From Monilinia fructicola (Eukaryota; Ascomycota; Leotiomycetes; Helotiales; Sclerotiniaceae): a DNA stretch of 64,000 nucleotides. Where the stretch lies: positions 1,104,501 to 1,168,500 of the forward strand of contig VICG01000001.1 of NCBI GenBank assembly GCA_008692225.1. Reading direction: 5' to 3'. This document shows, piece by piece, positions 1 through 11,884 of this stretch; within the stretch, counting starts at the first letter, position 1, and each line of letters begins with the position of its first letter. Below the pieces are notes generated by a model, which worked only from the letters and a program-made list of their open reading frames with translations, was not told where the DNA came from and searched no databases. Both the position numbers and the translations under genes were made by a program.

Positions 1-999
1 GATTGGCCAATAATGGCTTGTCAGATTGATAGATAGATAGGTAGATAGGTAGATAGATGTTGGTTGGATTTCGGGGAGGGACGTGTTGATAGGTCATGGG
101 TGAGGATGAGGATGAGGATGAGGTGCTGGGTGCTGGGTTACGCATGCATGCATGCATGTGCTTGGGTGGCTTGGCTGAGTGGGTGTTGGTGGTGGTGGTT
201 ATGGGATGAGATCATTGGGATGGGACGGATCTTTGGATTTTGCTGGAGAGCAGAGATGGTGTTGATGATGTTGTTGGTGGTGGAGGTGGTGTGGAGGAAC
301 AGGAGGAGGATTGGGGGTGGGATTGCGTTGCTGGTCCCCTTGATGCTGATCCCCGTTCCTATTTTAGATCTTGGGCCTTTCGCGGCGGGCGCTGCGAGAT
401 ATCATATTCCAACGTTTGGGCCGGTGGCGTTGTAGGGTGGGCTGTGCGTGCGAGTGCTGCTTGTTCTCTCTGCGTACCTGCCCGCTTACCCACCTACCTA
501 GGTACCTACTTACTTATCTACCGGTCCATCGACGGCGATTTTCGTACCGCATACCGTTTCGTCTCGTACCATTTGCGCACGCGGGCGCCTCTCTCTCTTT
601 GTCTATCCCTTTTCTTGACATCGCTACGTTTCATCTAAGCTCTGTGGCTCGGGTCTAGATCCCCCCTCCGGACACTTTGAATGACCCGTGGACATCCACG
701 TCGCTCCCCGCCTTATCGACTGGAAGGTGGTGAATGGGAATTGCTTGGCTGGCGGTGGCGGGATCAGCCGTGTCCCTTCTTTCTATTTATGATTGTCGCC
801 TCTAGCTGGTCCTTGCTAGATTGTTCTTTTATTTTTTTTTTGACCATAGAGAGACATAGATGTTAGTTGAGAGGGGAAACTTGATTAGAAGATTTTTGAG
901 AGATACTTGTGTGTCTGTTTTATTGACGTTGAATCATCTGCATCTACATCTATTCCTGAAAATCGTATCCTCGATCTAATCGTCGAGCCTTACTTCAAC
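1..999. other. Upstream region of the methyltransferase gene
   Basis: No convincing coding exon is visible. Positions 26-59 hold a GATA/GGTA microsatellite and 141-158 an alternating GCAT run. The first 330 bases are strongly G/T-rich on the + strand; the stretch from about 460 to 650 is pyrimidine-rich with a CCTACCTAGGTACCT-type motif near 495. The last part, 900-999, is probably 5' UTR of the next gene. Confidence 0.5.
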
Positions 1000-2148
1000 A
1001 TGGGTTTACGCGTTGCACAAGGTATTCAAAAGTCCCTTTCCTTTGACCTCTCGACTCCTTAACACGCTTCTAAACTTTCACAAAAAACCCCTCTAACAAA
1101 CCTTTCAGTCTGCGGTCTCTGGTTCTGGCTCGCCTTCGCCTTCTTCCTCTTTGTAATCTTCCGCCAATCCGACATCATCCTCCCTACACCCCCAAGAGAC
1201 TCCACCATGAATCCCAACCCGGGCACCTCCTCCCCACCCACTCTCCAAACGCCCCTCACAACCCTCCAACGCATGGCCCGCTCCGAAGCCGCCTGGCGCT
1301 CCTCAGTCAAATCTCGCCACGAAATGGCCTCCCAACACCCCTCTTACCCACGCATCCCATTCTTCCCCGCCCAGCACCTCTCGGATTTCGCCAAGACGCC
1401 CTACACGCTGTGGGATTTCTTCCCCGCAACATGGACCTGCCCGCACGACATCCAGCGCATCGGACGCCTCGGCGACGGCGGCAAATGGGTCTGCGGCATG
1501 AGCCTCTACGAAAGAGGGGCACCCGCGCCTCCCCCCGCCGCATCATCGCCCTCGACCTCGCAGCCGCCCGCCCCCCCGCGCGAAATCACCATCTACAGCT
1601 TCGGCGTCAACGACGAATCCACCTTCGAGCAAGAGATGCTGACGCGCATCCCGCACGCCCAGATCCACGCCTACGATTTCTCCGTCGCGCGCTTCGGGCC
1701 CCAGCTCACGGGCGCCACGTCCGCCCGCGCGCACTTCCGCAAGGTCGGGCTCGGCGCCGCCGACGCCCCGTCGCAGGTGCCCCCCTTCTACACGCTGCAG
1801 AGCCTCATGGCCCAGAACAAGCACGCCTACATCGACATACTCAAGATGGATATCGAGGGGTCCGAGTACGCGGCGCTGGACGCGTTCATGGATTTCTACG
1901 GCGAGCGGGGCGGGGAGTTGCCCGTGGGCCAGGTGATGATTGAGTTGCACCTGGTGGATGATCAGCATGTGGATTTTGCGCGCTTTGTGAAGTGGTGGGA
2001 GCGCTTGGAGGGCTTTGGCATGCGTCCCGTGTGGTTTGAGAGTAATTTGTTGGCCGTGACGTTGGGGGAGGGGAAGACGGATCCTAGGTGTGTGGAGTAT
2101 GTTTGGGTTAATGTGAAGGATGGGAGGAGTGTGCTTTTGGGGGAGTAG
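1000..2148 (+). CDS. Membrane-anchored methyltransferase-domain protein (METTL24/FkbM-like)
   Basis: Two exons, 1000-1021 and 1109-2148, joined over an 87-nt intron (GT at 1022, CAG ending 1108), give 353 residues. The first exon matters because it supplies the start of a hydrophobic segment (about residues 8-26, rich in Trp, Phe and Leu) that would act as a type II signal anchor; starting at the internal ATG at 1207 would lose it. The globular part has a Gly-rich stretch RIGRLGDGGKWVCG and, further on, LKMDIEGSEY, which resembles the acidic SAM-binding/FkbM-type motif. This arrangement fits the fungal methyltransferase-domain family related to METTL24 (Methyltransf_22). Substrate and site of action are unknown; a secretory-pathway location is inferred from the anchor. 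The middle of exon 2 is much more GC-rich than its surroundings. It is convergent with the reductase gene at 2559. Confidence 0.82.
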
Positions 2149-2558
2149 TGGAAAGAAGGGATTGGGGATTCGGGAGAGGGGACGTAGGAATTGAGCTGGC
2201 TTGTTTGTCTGGGGGTGTCTTGCTGTGGATACATGGTGCTTTTGGTTGGGTCTTTGGTAGGGTTAAGGCGTTTGGAAAGGGTACATGAGGAAACTCGACT
2301 GTGGTGAAAGCAACCGGATATTTGTGAAAGCAAAAGAAATTTATGATAGATGACAACATTAGTGGATGGATCTTGTTTGCAAGATGTATGTCTTGACATG
2401 ATAAAATTTCTCAACTCTTGAATTTATTGAAGGGTAAGATGGAATATCCGGAAAACTACTTCCGAGCATCTTTTACGCAATCAGCGATGGAATAATCAGA
2501 CAAAAATTTGAGATTGAGACAAGTATCCCCCATCATCCAGTTAACTCTACCTTATCTC
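2149..2558. other. Convergent intergenic region
   Basis: This 410-base stretch lies between two 3' ends. It should contain both 3' UTRs and terminators. Open frames here on the minus strand are short, compositionally unlike the neighbours, and have no recognisable domain. Confidence 0.5.
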
Positions 2559-3682
2559 TCACAAACCCTTCCCTCCTCTCCCCCCACTACCCCTCTCTCT
2601 CGCCCTCACCAACTCCCCTAATCTCTTCAACCCAAACATCCTCGGCAAGATCAAATCAAAAATCCAAGCTCCCACCCAATTCTTCGCAAACCAAACAATC
2701 CAACTCTTGTTCCCCCTCCACAACGTCCTCCTTCCACCTCCTACCACCGCATCCACCACGCCCCTCGCATATTCCACATTAGGCATCGCGCCATCCTGAC
2801 TATGCACGACTCGTTTCCGAAACTCGTCTTCGATTTCGAGATATAATGACGAAGGAGGAAGGATCCTTTGTACGCGGGCAATATTTGATTGCACGCCCCC
2901 CGTCACCACGACCATGACACGTACGGAAAATGGCGCGAGTTCGAGACGGAGTGTGCGGGAATAGGCATGCAGGGCGGCTTTGGAGGCGTTGTAGATGCTG
3001 CCGAAGACATAGGGGATGATCTGGGGGGAGGGTGGTTAGCATCTTGTTGCGTGATAGGATTTGAGGAATTGGCGTGGTGAAGATGGGAGGCATGGCGTGG
3101 AAACGTACGGCTGCCACGCTGCCAATGTTGACAATCAGACCCTTTTGCTTGATCAGGAGGGGGGTAAACGCCTGGCACATCGCCATGACGCCAAAGACGT
3201 TCGTTTCGAAACAATGGCGCGCATCATCCAAATCTGCATCCATGGCCGGCATTGTGCAATTTCTTCCCCTACACCCAAGGTCCATTAGCACCCTCTCGCC
3301 TCCCAGCCATTTTCCCTCCCCGCATTTTCGAATCCCTCACTCACGCATTGTTGACAAGTACATCCAGCCCCCCAATCGTCCCGCTCTCAATCAAGTCCTC
3401 CACCTCCCGCTTCGCCGCCTCGATACTGTTCTTGTCAGTGACATCTAGACTCAAGGTTGTAATGCCCAGTGCGGCAAGATCGGTGATCTTAGAAGCGGTG
3501 CGCGCGCTGGCGAGGACGGTGTAGCCTCGAGAGTGGAAGTCGAGGGCGAGGGAGTGGCCGATTCCGCCGAGGGTGCAGCTACGGGTTGTGTTAGTTGTGT
3601 GGGTGAGGGGGTGCCTCTGCGGGGTCGAGGGGTGGGAGGATGGGAACACGCACCCGGTGATTAGGACGGTTTTCTTGGACAT
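2559..3682 (-). CDS. AYR1: NADPH-dependent 1-acyldihydroxyacetone-phosphate reductase (Ayr1-type SDR)
   Basis: Four exons on the minus strand, 3682-3654, 3578-3345, 3268-3109 and 3020-2559, keep one frame and give 294 residues. The start MSKKTVLITG at 3682 is preferred to an in-frame ATG at 3709 because it begins directly with the Rossmann strand. Visible motifs are TGCTLGGIG (cofactor glycines, formed across the first intron), the NNAG strand, and YNASK, the catalytic Tyr-X-X-X-Lys. The C-terminus has an aromatic stretch (WIVWFAKNWVGAW) typical of Ayr1 proteins, which bind the ER membrane or lipid droplets. In yeast, Ayr1 reduces 1-acyl-DHAP to lysophosphatidate for phosphatidate and ether-lipid synthesis. 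The family name comes from overall resemblance; other lipid-active SDRs are close relatives, so substrate is less certain than fold. Confidence 0.85.
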
Positions 3683-4481
3683 TGTGTGCGGTTGGTTTTC
3701 AGCGAGCATCGGTTAGATTGAAGAGCAATTGCGGATGCGGTTGCGCATGTGGATGTGGGTGCAATGATGGATAAAGTATAAATCGCGAAGAAGCTGGGAA
3801 GGGAAGAATGGAATGTGGAAGTTCACCAATGGCCTGGCGGATACGAATATGAGAACGCAAGGAGATATAGTAGAGAGAAAACATCATACCACCTTATATT
3901 TATACCAGCTACCTTATACAAATGGAAGTCGTAGAGATTCCTATGACAATTCCATGTGAAGCTTGGACTTGTATTCCATGTGAAGTTTGAAGGCCGCAGA
4001 TAAGACAGATATGGTAGATATACATGTCTTAGGATTCACAACTTGCTTAGACTGGACTGGTTTATTATGCAAGGCACATTGTCATAATCGTCATAATCGT
4101 CAATCATCGTCATATACTCAAGTAGATCAATACAAATAACAATAATTCTCTTCTTTGCGATGGTTGGATTGTTCTTCATTCCAAAGTATGATCCTCTTGA
4201 TATATAGATAAATAATAATAACCTTATTGTATTTGATATTTGCAAACGCCGATCACGTTACGCACATCTAGTCTCTACTTGTAAATATAAAATGTACCAG
4301 CTACATTTCGCTCATAAGTAAAGCTAAAACGTTCATCATATGCAATTCCATGACATACATTCCTTCCATTATGCAAAGCCGATCCCAATATGCAATGCAA
4401 TGCCATGCAATCCATGCAATCCATTCAGCTATACTCCGTACAGTAACCATCCATCCATAACCACAATCATCATTAACCCAA
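3683..4481. other. Intergenic region upstream of the AYR1-like gene
   Basis: No gene is visible. The stretch becomes AT-rich from about 3890. It has short repeated phrases, such as CCATGTGAAG twice near 3952-3985 and repeated CATAATCGTC near 4083-4105. It should contain the promoter of the AYR1-like gene and the 3' end of the acyltransferase gene. Confidence 0.4.
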
Positions 4482-5918
4482 CTAAAAATAGAGATTTCTC
4501 CTTCTAGGAATCTCACTCTCGCTGTCCCTGTCCATCAAACATTTACTCTCAAGCCACCTCGCAAACTTCGTAGATGGTACATCGACCCCCCTCCAAAATA
4601 CATCTGCCGTCCATAATATTATCGGTCCGTAGATCAACAATCCGGCGGCCCAAAACCCATGTCGGCCCATAAACGAATCCTTCCCAATCTTATCGTCGAA
4701 CAGTGGCCCAAAACGTGGTTCGAGGATCGTCAGACAGAGGTTGTGCGTCAAGTAGAGGGCATATGATATATTGCCCAAATACTGAGGGAGCGGTAAATTG
4801 AACAGGGCTTGGAGCGTGGTGAGCTGTGTGCATGCGAGGACGATTTGGAAGGCCGCGAGACAGAACCAAACTCTTTGGCCACTATACGGTTCCGGGGTAT
4901 GTGCGTCGAGCGTGGAGAGGAAGGGGATTTCGTTCACATGCTCGTTTGTCCAGGAAGATATGTAGAGGCCGCAGATGAGGTTGAGAATCCAGAAAACTTT
5001 CATGCAAGTACTTTTACTCGACGTCATACCGGGATTCGAAATATCGAGGGTGGTGGTGATGGGCAATTCGCTCTTCTTGTCGCCAAATTCCGTGGTTGGA
5101 AGAATAGGGGAGGATTCGGGTGAGTTGGATGGTGTCGCATTGTATGATTGGAGGAGCGTGACTTCGGCGATGAACATTCCGCCTAGAAATTCCACTGCGT
5201 GCAGTTGTGCGCTCCAGAAACAGAATGACATGATGCAGGTGAGAATCAGGAGACGCATATTAATACGAACATGAGAAAGCCCAAGAATAACGATGAATAG
5301 AAGCATCGATTGTGCAAATTCCACAGGAATAGTCCAAAGAGCTGGATTGTAGCGTGGCAGGGGCGAAGAAGAATCATCCCATCCCCAGGACGATTGTAAT
5401 AGTTGCCAGCAGGTTTCATACCAGTTTCCAAGCTGCGCAGTAAGTGACCATAGAGGAAAGCCATATCGAGGTTCCGAGAACTCATAATAGACGGCAAGAG
5501 ACATAATGAGGAGTGTTATAAAAGAAGGTAAGAATAGACGAACGGCGCGACGGAAAACGGATGAGGATAACGTAGATACGAGGGCCGAGTATTGTTGAGA
5601 ATGTATTTGCTTGAGAGGTTTGTAGGTGAGGACGAAACCAGAAATGATGAAAAATATATGTACCATCGGTCTGGCTGAATATAATACTCGAATAAATGGC
5701 AGCTGTATTGGTGATGAAGGGGCTCCATCTTCGTACAACCCGTATGGTTCGGTCCACCACCCAATATTCTCTTCAGTATAATGACCCATGAATACAATGA
5801 ATGAAGCTACCCCTCGCAGGCCATCGAGATATGAAGTGGGATGTAATTTCTGCGCCTTGGGTGAACTGGGCCGTATCGTTCTTCGTTGTAAGAAACTCGG
5901 TACACATCCATATGCCAT
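4482..5918 (-). CDS. Acyltransferase-3 family integral membrane protein
   Basis: A single uninterrupted frame of 478 residues. Near residue 31 it has LDGLRGVASFIVFMGH, the first-helix signature of the acyltransferase-3 family (OafA/NodX-like, PF01757), including the conserved His. Further family-like features follow: RPMVHIFFIISGFVLTYK, a charged RRAVRLFLPSF, and LWTIPVEFAQSM, which resembles the usual LWTLxxE motif. About ten hydrophobic segments can be read. Enzymes of this family move an acyl group, commonly acetyl, to sugars or other acceptors at a membrane; the acceptor here cannot be read from sequence. A Ser/Thr-rich loop near residues 280-310 interrupts the membrane segments, as in many fungal members. 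A short extra 5' exon cannot be excluded. Confidence 0.85.
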   Translation of the reverse strand: MAYGCVPSFLQRRTIRPSSPKAQKLHPTSYLDGLRGVASFIVFMGHYTEENIGWWTEPYGLYEDGAPSSPIQLPFIRVLYSARPMVHIFFIISGFVLTYKPLKQIHSQQYSALVSTLSSSVFRRAVRLFLPSFITLLIMSLAVYYEFSEPRYGFPLWSLTAQLGNWYETCWQLLQSSWGWDDSSSPLPRYNPALWTIPVEFAQSMLLFIVILGLSHVRINMRLLILTCIMSFCFWSAQLHAVEFLGGMFIAEVTLLQSYNATPSNSPESSPILPTTEFGDKKSELPITTTLDISNPGMTSSKSTCMKVFWILNLICGLYISSWTNEHVNEIPFLSTLDAHTPEPYSGQRVWFCLAAFQIVLACTQLTTLQALFNLPLPQYLGNISYALYLTHNLCLTILEPRFGPLFDDKIGKDSFMGRHGFWAAGLLIYGPIILWTADVFWRGVDVPSTKFARWLESKCLMDRDSESEIPRRRNLYF

Positions 5919-8838
5919 TTTTTTGAAGTAGTCGTTTTCCCGAACTCAGGAAGACTGTATACTCTGAATGATTTTGCGAATCTATTTCCATCATTTCCCA
6001 TATCATTTGGGGTTTATATCCCTTGGCTACCATCATGAGGAAAAGACCCACTCCACTGACAATACCTGATTGTGCCGTAGAGCTAACAGTTGTGATGGTT
6101 CCTATGAATAGTAAAAAGGGCTGTCTCTCACAGAGATCCAATGCTTCTATATACGCAATCCCCTACTGCTGAACTGCTGAACTGCTGAACTGCTAATTAT
6201 GCAAATATATTGTAAGAAAGACGAATTGGCTTGGGTATCAAAACAGAATGAAATATAGGAAATTGAATATCAGAGACGTGTTGTATGAGAAAGACATTGG
6301 GGAGACATGGACTTAAAGGAGGACACAGCCTTGCCTTTGAATCTTAAACTTCAGACCATTCAGACCATCCCGACCTCAAGGTTGTTGACTTGGTTCCTTC
6401 ACAACAATAAGGGAAAGCTTCTTTTGGAGGTGATCGACTAGTTTTTGCGGGGGCTGTCGCTGGTTAATGCTAAAGTTATTTTTTTGAATCAAATCCAATT
6501 AGTTTCAGATTCAGATGATTTACTTTACCCCTTTAGCCTTAGTGATTCAATTTATCCTTTTCCCTACTCACTGCCAATCGTTACAGCATTCATAACCAAC
6601 AATCATTCTCAAGATAGTCTCGTTTAGGACACTGCATACTGAAATAGGGATAGACATCCCCATATGGGCCCAGGCACCTTGATCAGTCGGTCTCGCTTGA
6701 TGTTTTGTCGATGGATGAAACGGGAAATTTGTTTCAACTTTATTTCCCAAGAGATTCAAGCTATTCAGCATAACAGTGCTCGATTGATGAATTAATTCCC
6801 ATGTTTGCATGTTTCCCATCTCTCACACACCTGTGGCATGCAATAGTATATAATAACCTGAGATGCAGCCTCGAAAGTCCATATTAGACTTGCGATTCGT
6901 GAAGGTGCTGGCTGTATGTACATACCTATCCCAAGTCGAGTAGCACGAGTTGGTGTGAATCCCAAAGCCACAGGATCGAGCAGAAAGAGGCAAGATACGG
7001 TGGGATATCTCCGCTAGTTATCTCATACCCATCCAATCGAGCTGCTTAAGGGCAGATGGAAACAAATGTCGCCACTAAAAGAATCCTATCCACAATCCCG
7101 TCTACCGAAATGTCTTTAGATCAGGAGAACCTTGTCTTAGTGAGCTGATGGGTTTCAGCAAGTTCAACTTCAAAGGTCCAGAATCATTCGGAATGGATGA
7201 AGGCTTGCTTGGATGGAAAGTGGCATAGTTCTAAGTTGATACTGTTCTGTACTGTACGGAATACAATACTTCCTTTCCATGTCCCCACGTCTGTTCACCG
7301 AGTAGAATATCAATGTGTCGAAAGGATCCTGTGAAAGATTGTAGGCCATTCATTATCAACCATTCATTCATGCTTGAGGTGATTGTTATTGAACGATAAA
7401 TATCATCATATGATTGAGACGTGATGATGGACAAGATGTTCGATTGTGTTGTGATTCGCTAATTAGTTCTGATCCAACTATGTAATCTTACATGTAGTTC
7501 TTTCTAATCCTACCAAACTTTTGTTTTTTCTCTCCGATACACAAGTACAGTACAGCAGTATAATAAGCTTTACTGCCCTGCCCGGCTTGGTATTTACAGA
7601 TGGGGGCTTTTATGGAGACGGCGCTTGATTGATTGCCAAATATATGTTCAATTGCAAAGTACAGGTAATTGATATCATATCATACTGCTCAGACTCTATC
7701 ACTTACAGATATCTTCAACTTACATAAAAGATCTTCATTCTCTGTCTATCATCATCAACCTCGTAACCATATTACGAACCGAACCCACAGGGCCCTTGTT
7801 AGGGGAACAGGCAACCCCGTTCCAATCCTTCAAGTGGATGATGAATATTAGCACGATAGTATCATAGCATGATAACATCATAGCATCATCGAAGAGTATT
7901 TATAAATGGTTTGGTATTCGGATTCATACATGGATAGACAATCAATACTGCTCAAACGGCTTCAGTAGTATCTCAGGCAACATATACACTTCGACGCGAA
8001 ACTACCGAGTACCTAGCATTCAACACATCGTAAACACTGAATCCAGAAAAAAAAATACAAAATAAACCAACCATTTCAGATAGAAACTGTGGTTACAACA
8101 CGAAGCTTGGTTCATGTTCGGGTAGGTAATGCCTAATGCCTAATTCCACCTTCCAGATTTCCAGATTTCCACAGAGGGCTTTGATGGGATATGTGCCGCC
8201 GTTGTAGCAGCTAGAATTCGTCGCGGTAATTAATGATCAAAGCTGGGGAAGGGTCAACCTAGTTGACACGGCGTGATGGGCGAGGTCTGAGCAAAACTGG
8301 TGAGGGTGGAAATTGATGAGATGAAGGAATTGAAGTTGCTTCGGTCAGGTATCCAAGGAGTTGTCCCTTGGGGTGTATTTTCCTAGTGAAGAATATGCAA
8401 GTACTCCGTGGACAAATGGTAAGATCTTGCAACGCAAATTGAAGGGGCAAAGATATATTAGCGAAGATGCTGCCTCAAGGAAGGTGAGAGGGCGGGTGAT
8501 TTCATTTCTCTATCTAGTCTAGTAAGGAGTGGCAATCAGTTGGTGCATGCTATGTTCCCGTACATTCACAACTACCAAGGCTCATCGGGAATGCAGAGCA
8601 CAGAATGGAAAGTCCATAGTGCCTTCCTCCTCATCCATTTCCACCTCCTCTCCTATTGATTTTTTGCATCTATTACTATTATTCTCACACCCATATATCC
8701 AATCACTTCTAGGCTCTTGCAGCCTCAACATTCTCCTTGAATCATCGTCTGTTTGTTTTCGAGGGATCTCCTATAGACAAATTTCTTGACACAAATGCCA
8801 GTGCATCGAAGTATGAATACCTTCTCTTCATTCGGAAG
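5919..8838. other. Gene-poor region
   Basis: No exon with recognisable protein features was found in about 2.9 kb on either strand. Open frames are short and scattered. The region contains the 8-bp tandem repeat at 6164-6194. It probably includes the promoter of the acyltransferase gene at its left end. Confidence 0.4.
6164..6194. repeat. Short tandem repeat, unit ACTGCTGA
   Basis: Three complete copies of the 8-base unit followed by a partial fourth, just upstream of the acyltransferase gene. Seen directly. Confidence 0.9.
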
Positions 8839-9145
8839 ATGGACTTGACCCTAATTTCAACCTGCTCTCCTTCTATTTCCAAAGCTTTTCTTCACCGTCC
8901 ATTTTCTCTCATCTCAACAGCTACAGCGTGTTGTCCTGTCGTACACAATCAAAACGCAACACCCATTACAAAAACCATCACCCGCAAAGATCTCTCCAAG
9001 CTAGATGGCAAAATCGGATCTAGCAAGTACTTTTTACTATATTTTGCCTTTTGCTTTTTGCCTTCCGCCTTCCACCTATCCAAACCCTTTCAGATCCAAG
9101 ACTAAGAGGTTCATGCATCATTTTGAGTCCTTCGTCCTACAGTAG
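8839..9145 (+). CDS. Possible small hypothetical protein (weak)
   Basis: A two-exon reading, 8839-9026 and 9094-9145, gives 79 residues. The 67-nt intron has GT at 9027, a long T-rich tract, and CAG ending at 9093, which is why the pair was considered. The N-terminus is Ser/Thr-rich with few acidic residues and the end is basic (SKTKRF). No known domain is recognised. The region around is gene-poor and there is no close neighbour to lend context. It may be a chance frame; a transcript would be needed to accept it. Confidence 0.25.
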
Positions 9146-9709
9146 ATCACTCTCCTGAGTGTTGGTCGTATGGTCAGTGGTAATACACGACCTATAATTT
9201 AAGGAGATATGCACAAATTTACCACCTGTTGTCAATTTTCATTTCCTCCCGTAGGAAAAATGAATCCCGAGTCTGTTAAAGAAGGAGGAAGGAGGATGAA
9301 TGACGGAAGCTTTGTACTTGAGTAAAAGTATCCAAATAGTTCTATCGCCGAATTGCACCAGGCAATATATAGAATAGAAGAAGTAATAAACAGAGAAATA
9401 CAAACAGACGGACAAATAGAATCATGTTACAAAATTGAAAAAACTCAATATAAGACCAAGAATATTAGAATTTAGTCAAGATACAAATTTTCCTTCTGAG
9501 ATGACAGTATATCAAACCAATAACCACTTTCGCACCTTTTCGGATTCTCCATGCGATGTGATTCAAAAGCTACACTAGAAGAGTTGTCGCGAGCGAGCGA
9601 GGATATTCGATCCAGCTTCTCTACCTGTACCCCTCCCTCTCTCTTTGCAGATCAAGGGGAGAACATCCAGAAGAGATATATATAAGTTAATTACTCGTAA
9701 TACAAACCC

Positions 9710-10161
9710 CTAATGTAACTTCTCAAACACCTCGCTATGCTCTTCCCCCAGCAAAAACCCACGCGCTTCCTCCAAATATATCACATGAGCCAAGGTGCCA
9801 GCGAAATATCCATCAACATAATCACAGCCGCAACAAAACCCAAATTTCTGCCCTGAGAAAAACACGCCTCCATCCAATTCTTTGAAGCCTCCCCCCTCCC
9901 CCGTTGTCCCTTGCTAAGAATATCCCCCTTAACAAATCCTCCTTTACCTCCCGTTCTCCCATTCCGACTCCACTCCACTGCATGATGCCAGCCCGTTGCC
10001 GCGGTCTTTGTGTTGGTTTCCCGAATCGTCGGGTTGTCTGATTTGCATCTTTTTGGCTTCTAGATTCCCCAACTTCCGATTTTAGTTTCGGTTTCGGTTT
10101 CGATGCCGTGTATTGCACTGCGGGTTTGTGTGTGCACAGGGCCAAGGATAAACATCATCAT
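9710..10161 (-). CDS. Possible small single-pass membrane protein with one frame break
   Basis: On the minus strand a coding-like frame runs through residues such as NPTIRETNTKTAATGWHHAV and then NLGFVAAVIMLM, where it is lost to a stop. A neighbouring frame continues with YFAGTLAHVIYLEEARGFLL and ends at 9710. Read together they make a natural transmembrane helix followed by a short charged tail; the two frames differ by one base near 9808-9813. A possible first exon at 10161-10138 (MMMFILGP) would join over an intron ending at a TAG near 10060, but its donor is weak. A small mitochondrial inner-membrane protein would look like this. The family is not recognised, and the model depends on accepting a frame break. 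Confidence 0.35.
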
Positions 10162-11292
10162 GGTTGCGCTAAATATAAGAAAGAAGAACGGGATGAAGGA
10201 AGGGATTTTATTGTGGGCAAAGATGGGAAGATGGGGGGGATACCAGGTATTATTGTAATTCGACGAGAAAATGAGGGTAGGGGGTTCGCTGTTTGATATG
10301 TGATGGTTGGGATTGGAGGGGGGTAAAGTGTGAAGCCTCGAGGCTAAACCGCAACCCCAATGCAACCCCCCAAAAATACAGCACAAAGCTGTCCGTGGAT
10401 GCAAATGTGCAAAGCGAGAAAAGCAAGCACCCCCGCCGCAGCGACTTCTACGTGCATTCCACATTCACACGTTCAGATATGCCGTTCGTGATAAACCTCT
10501 GACCGAGAATTCCAGAGACCGATCTGCGTACACGACGCCAAACAATCCCATCGCATCCCATCGCCTGACGATTTCTCAGATCAGGTCCTCGTTCTCGTTG
10601 GATATGGAGTGAGGGTGTAGATGGCAGGAGGTTATGATATCAAAAGCCAATTATGCCATCGCGGAACTGCACATATATTTGTGATGAAATACAGCGAAAC
10701 ATCTATTCCTCTGAGAGCCTTGGCAGAATGCAAGAATGACGGAAGTCAAGGTCAAGCTCGAGGTTCATAGTCAAGGTTCGGGGTTTCCGTGTATTGATGT
10801 TGATGTTAGTGTTGAATTTTATCGATCATTAGCCGCTATATATAAATATATATATACACGTCATGAATAGTTCACAATGAGTGCCTGATGCACTAACCTT
10901 GATGCGGCGACGACCCACAGCCATGGTGAAACAATGCGAGTATGGACATGCCAGAGATACCAGCTACCGAACCACGAGGAGAGATGATGATAATAAGATC
11001 AGTGGTAGGATAAGCTTCATTGAAATTTGATTCTCCGAGCTCGAGTATGACATTACGAACAACATCAATGATGCTCGCGGCATTGATGCTCGCGGGTCGG
11101 TAGTCACTAAATCACCGCTACGTACAGATGAAGAATCTGAAGACCAGAGTCCTCTCTCGCTCATATCAATAATCAATAGGAGGTCGCAAAGTAAGAGAAT
11201 GACAAATTTGCCTCCCTGCGATCATTCTCACCAATTTCAACACACGCCCAAAATAACAAATGGACAATGGGCTAATACTATCAGCCAAATCC

Positions 11293-11763
11293 TCACCTCG
11301 AAATCCCATTGTTGTGAATATTGATATTCATATTGACTTCCCAACCAATCTTCCCCATCTTACCATCCGCCCGTTTCGCGGGCGAGAATATGGAGGGTTT
11401 GTTGATGGTCTCTGGATTTTGTTGTTGAGGAGTGAAGGCTAAACTTTCAGTATAGCCATCATCATCATCATCAACACCAGCAGCAACAACATCAACACTA
11501 AACCCAAAACAATCAAAAAACCCCTCCATCACAATCCCAACACAGACACTCGACGATCCAAGATGAAACACAACCTTGCTCACCCACCCAACACCGATAA
11601 TTTCCATCTCCCCATATTCAACCAACAGACAGCCGTACGACACGTGCAAACGCGCACCCAAAACCAAAGCGTGCGCTGGAGAAAAAACACAAGAGAACAC
11701 CTTGCAGAGCGAACGATAGAAGACGCCCCGTCGATTCCGACTCCGGTCCCACTCCATCGACAT
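11293..11763 (-). CDS. Unassigned 156-residue open frame (weak)
   Basis: The frame is fairly long for this region and ends in a Gln/Asp/Asn-rich tail with five consecutive Asp. The first half contains a hydrophobic stretch (HALVLGARLHVSYGCLLVEY). A TTTTTTCTCCAG acceptor-like sequence lies inside it near 11690, so it may be part of a spliced gene or not coding at all. No family is recognised. The heptamer repeat at 11762-11796 sits immediately at its start, which does not favour a genuine start codon there. Confidence 0.2.
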   Translation of the reverse strand: MSMEWDRSRNRRGVFYRSLCKVFSCVFSPAHALVLGARLHVSYGCLLVEYGEMEIIGVGWVSKVVFHLGSSSVCVGIVMEGFFDCFGFSVDVVAAGVDDDDDGYTESLAFTPQQQNPETINKPSIFSPAKRADGKMGKIGWEVNMNINIHNNGISR

Positions 11764-11796
11764 AAGCTATAAGCTATAAGCTATAAGCTATAAGCG
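11762..11796. repeat. Heptamer tandem repeat, unit ATAAGCT
   Basis: Four perfect 7-base copies followed by one with a final base change. Seen directly. Confidence 0.95.
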
Positions 11797-11853
11797 CTCA
11801 CCGCACCCACAACACCCCCCTCCATAAATCTTAACCTCCCCCCCATCCCTCAA

Positions 11854-11884
11854 TACCCGCAACCCGCAACCCGCAACCCGCAAC
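11854..11884. repeat. Heptamer tandem repeat, unit AACCCGC
   Basis: Three perfect 7-base copies flanked by partial copies on both sides. Confidence 0.9.

Noticed and set aside
64..866. Several overlapping + frames of 61-132 residues
   Set aside because: Composition follows the G/T-rich and pyrimidine-rich DNA (runs of Trp, Val, Leu, Arg) with no domain; most likely promoter and leader DNA.
1543..1968. Long minus-strand and alternative-frame ORFs across the methyltransferase gene
   Set aside because: Shadows of a GC-rich coding exon; the + frame has clear methyltransferase motifs.
5773..6141. 122-residue minus-strand frame overlapping the start of the acyltransferase gene
   Set aside because: Overlaps the N-terminal coding region in another frame and shows no family features.
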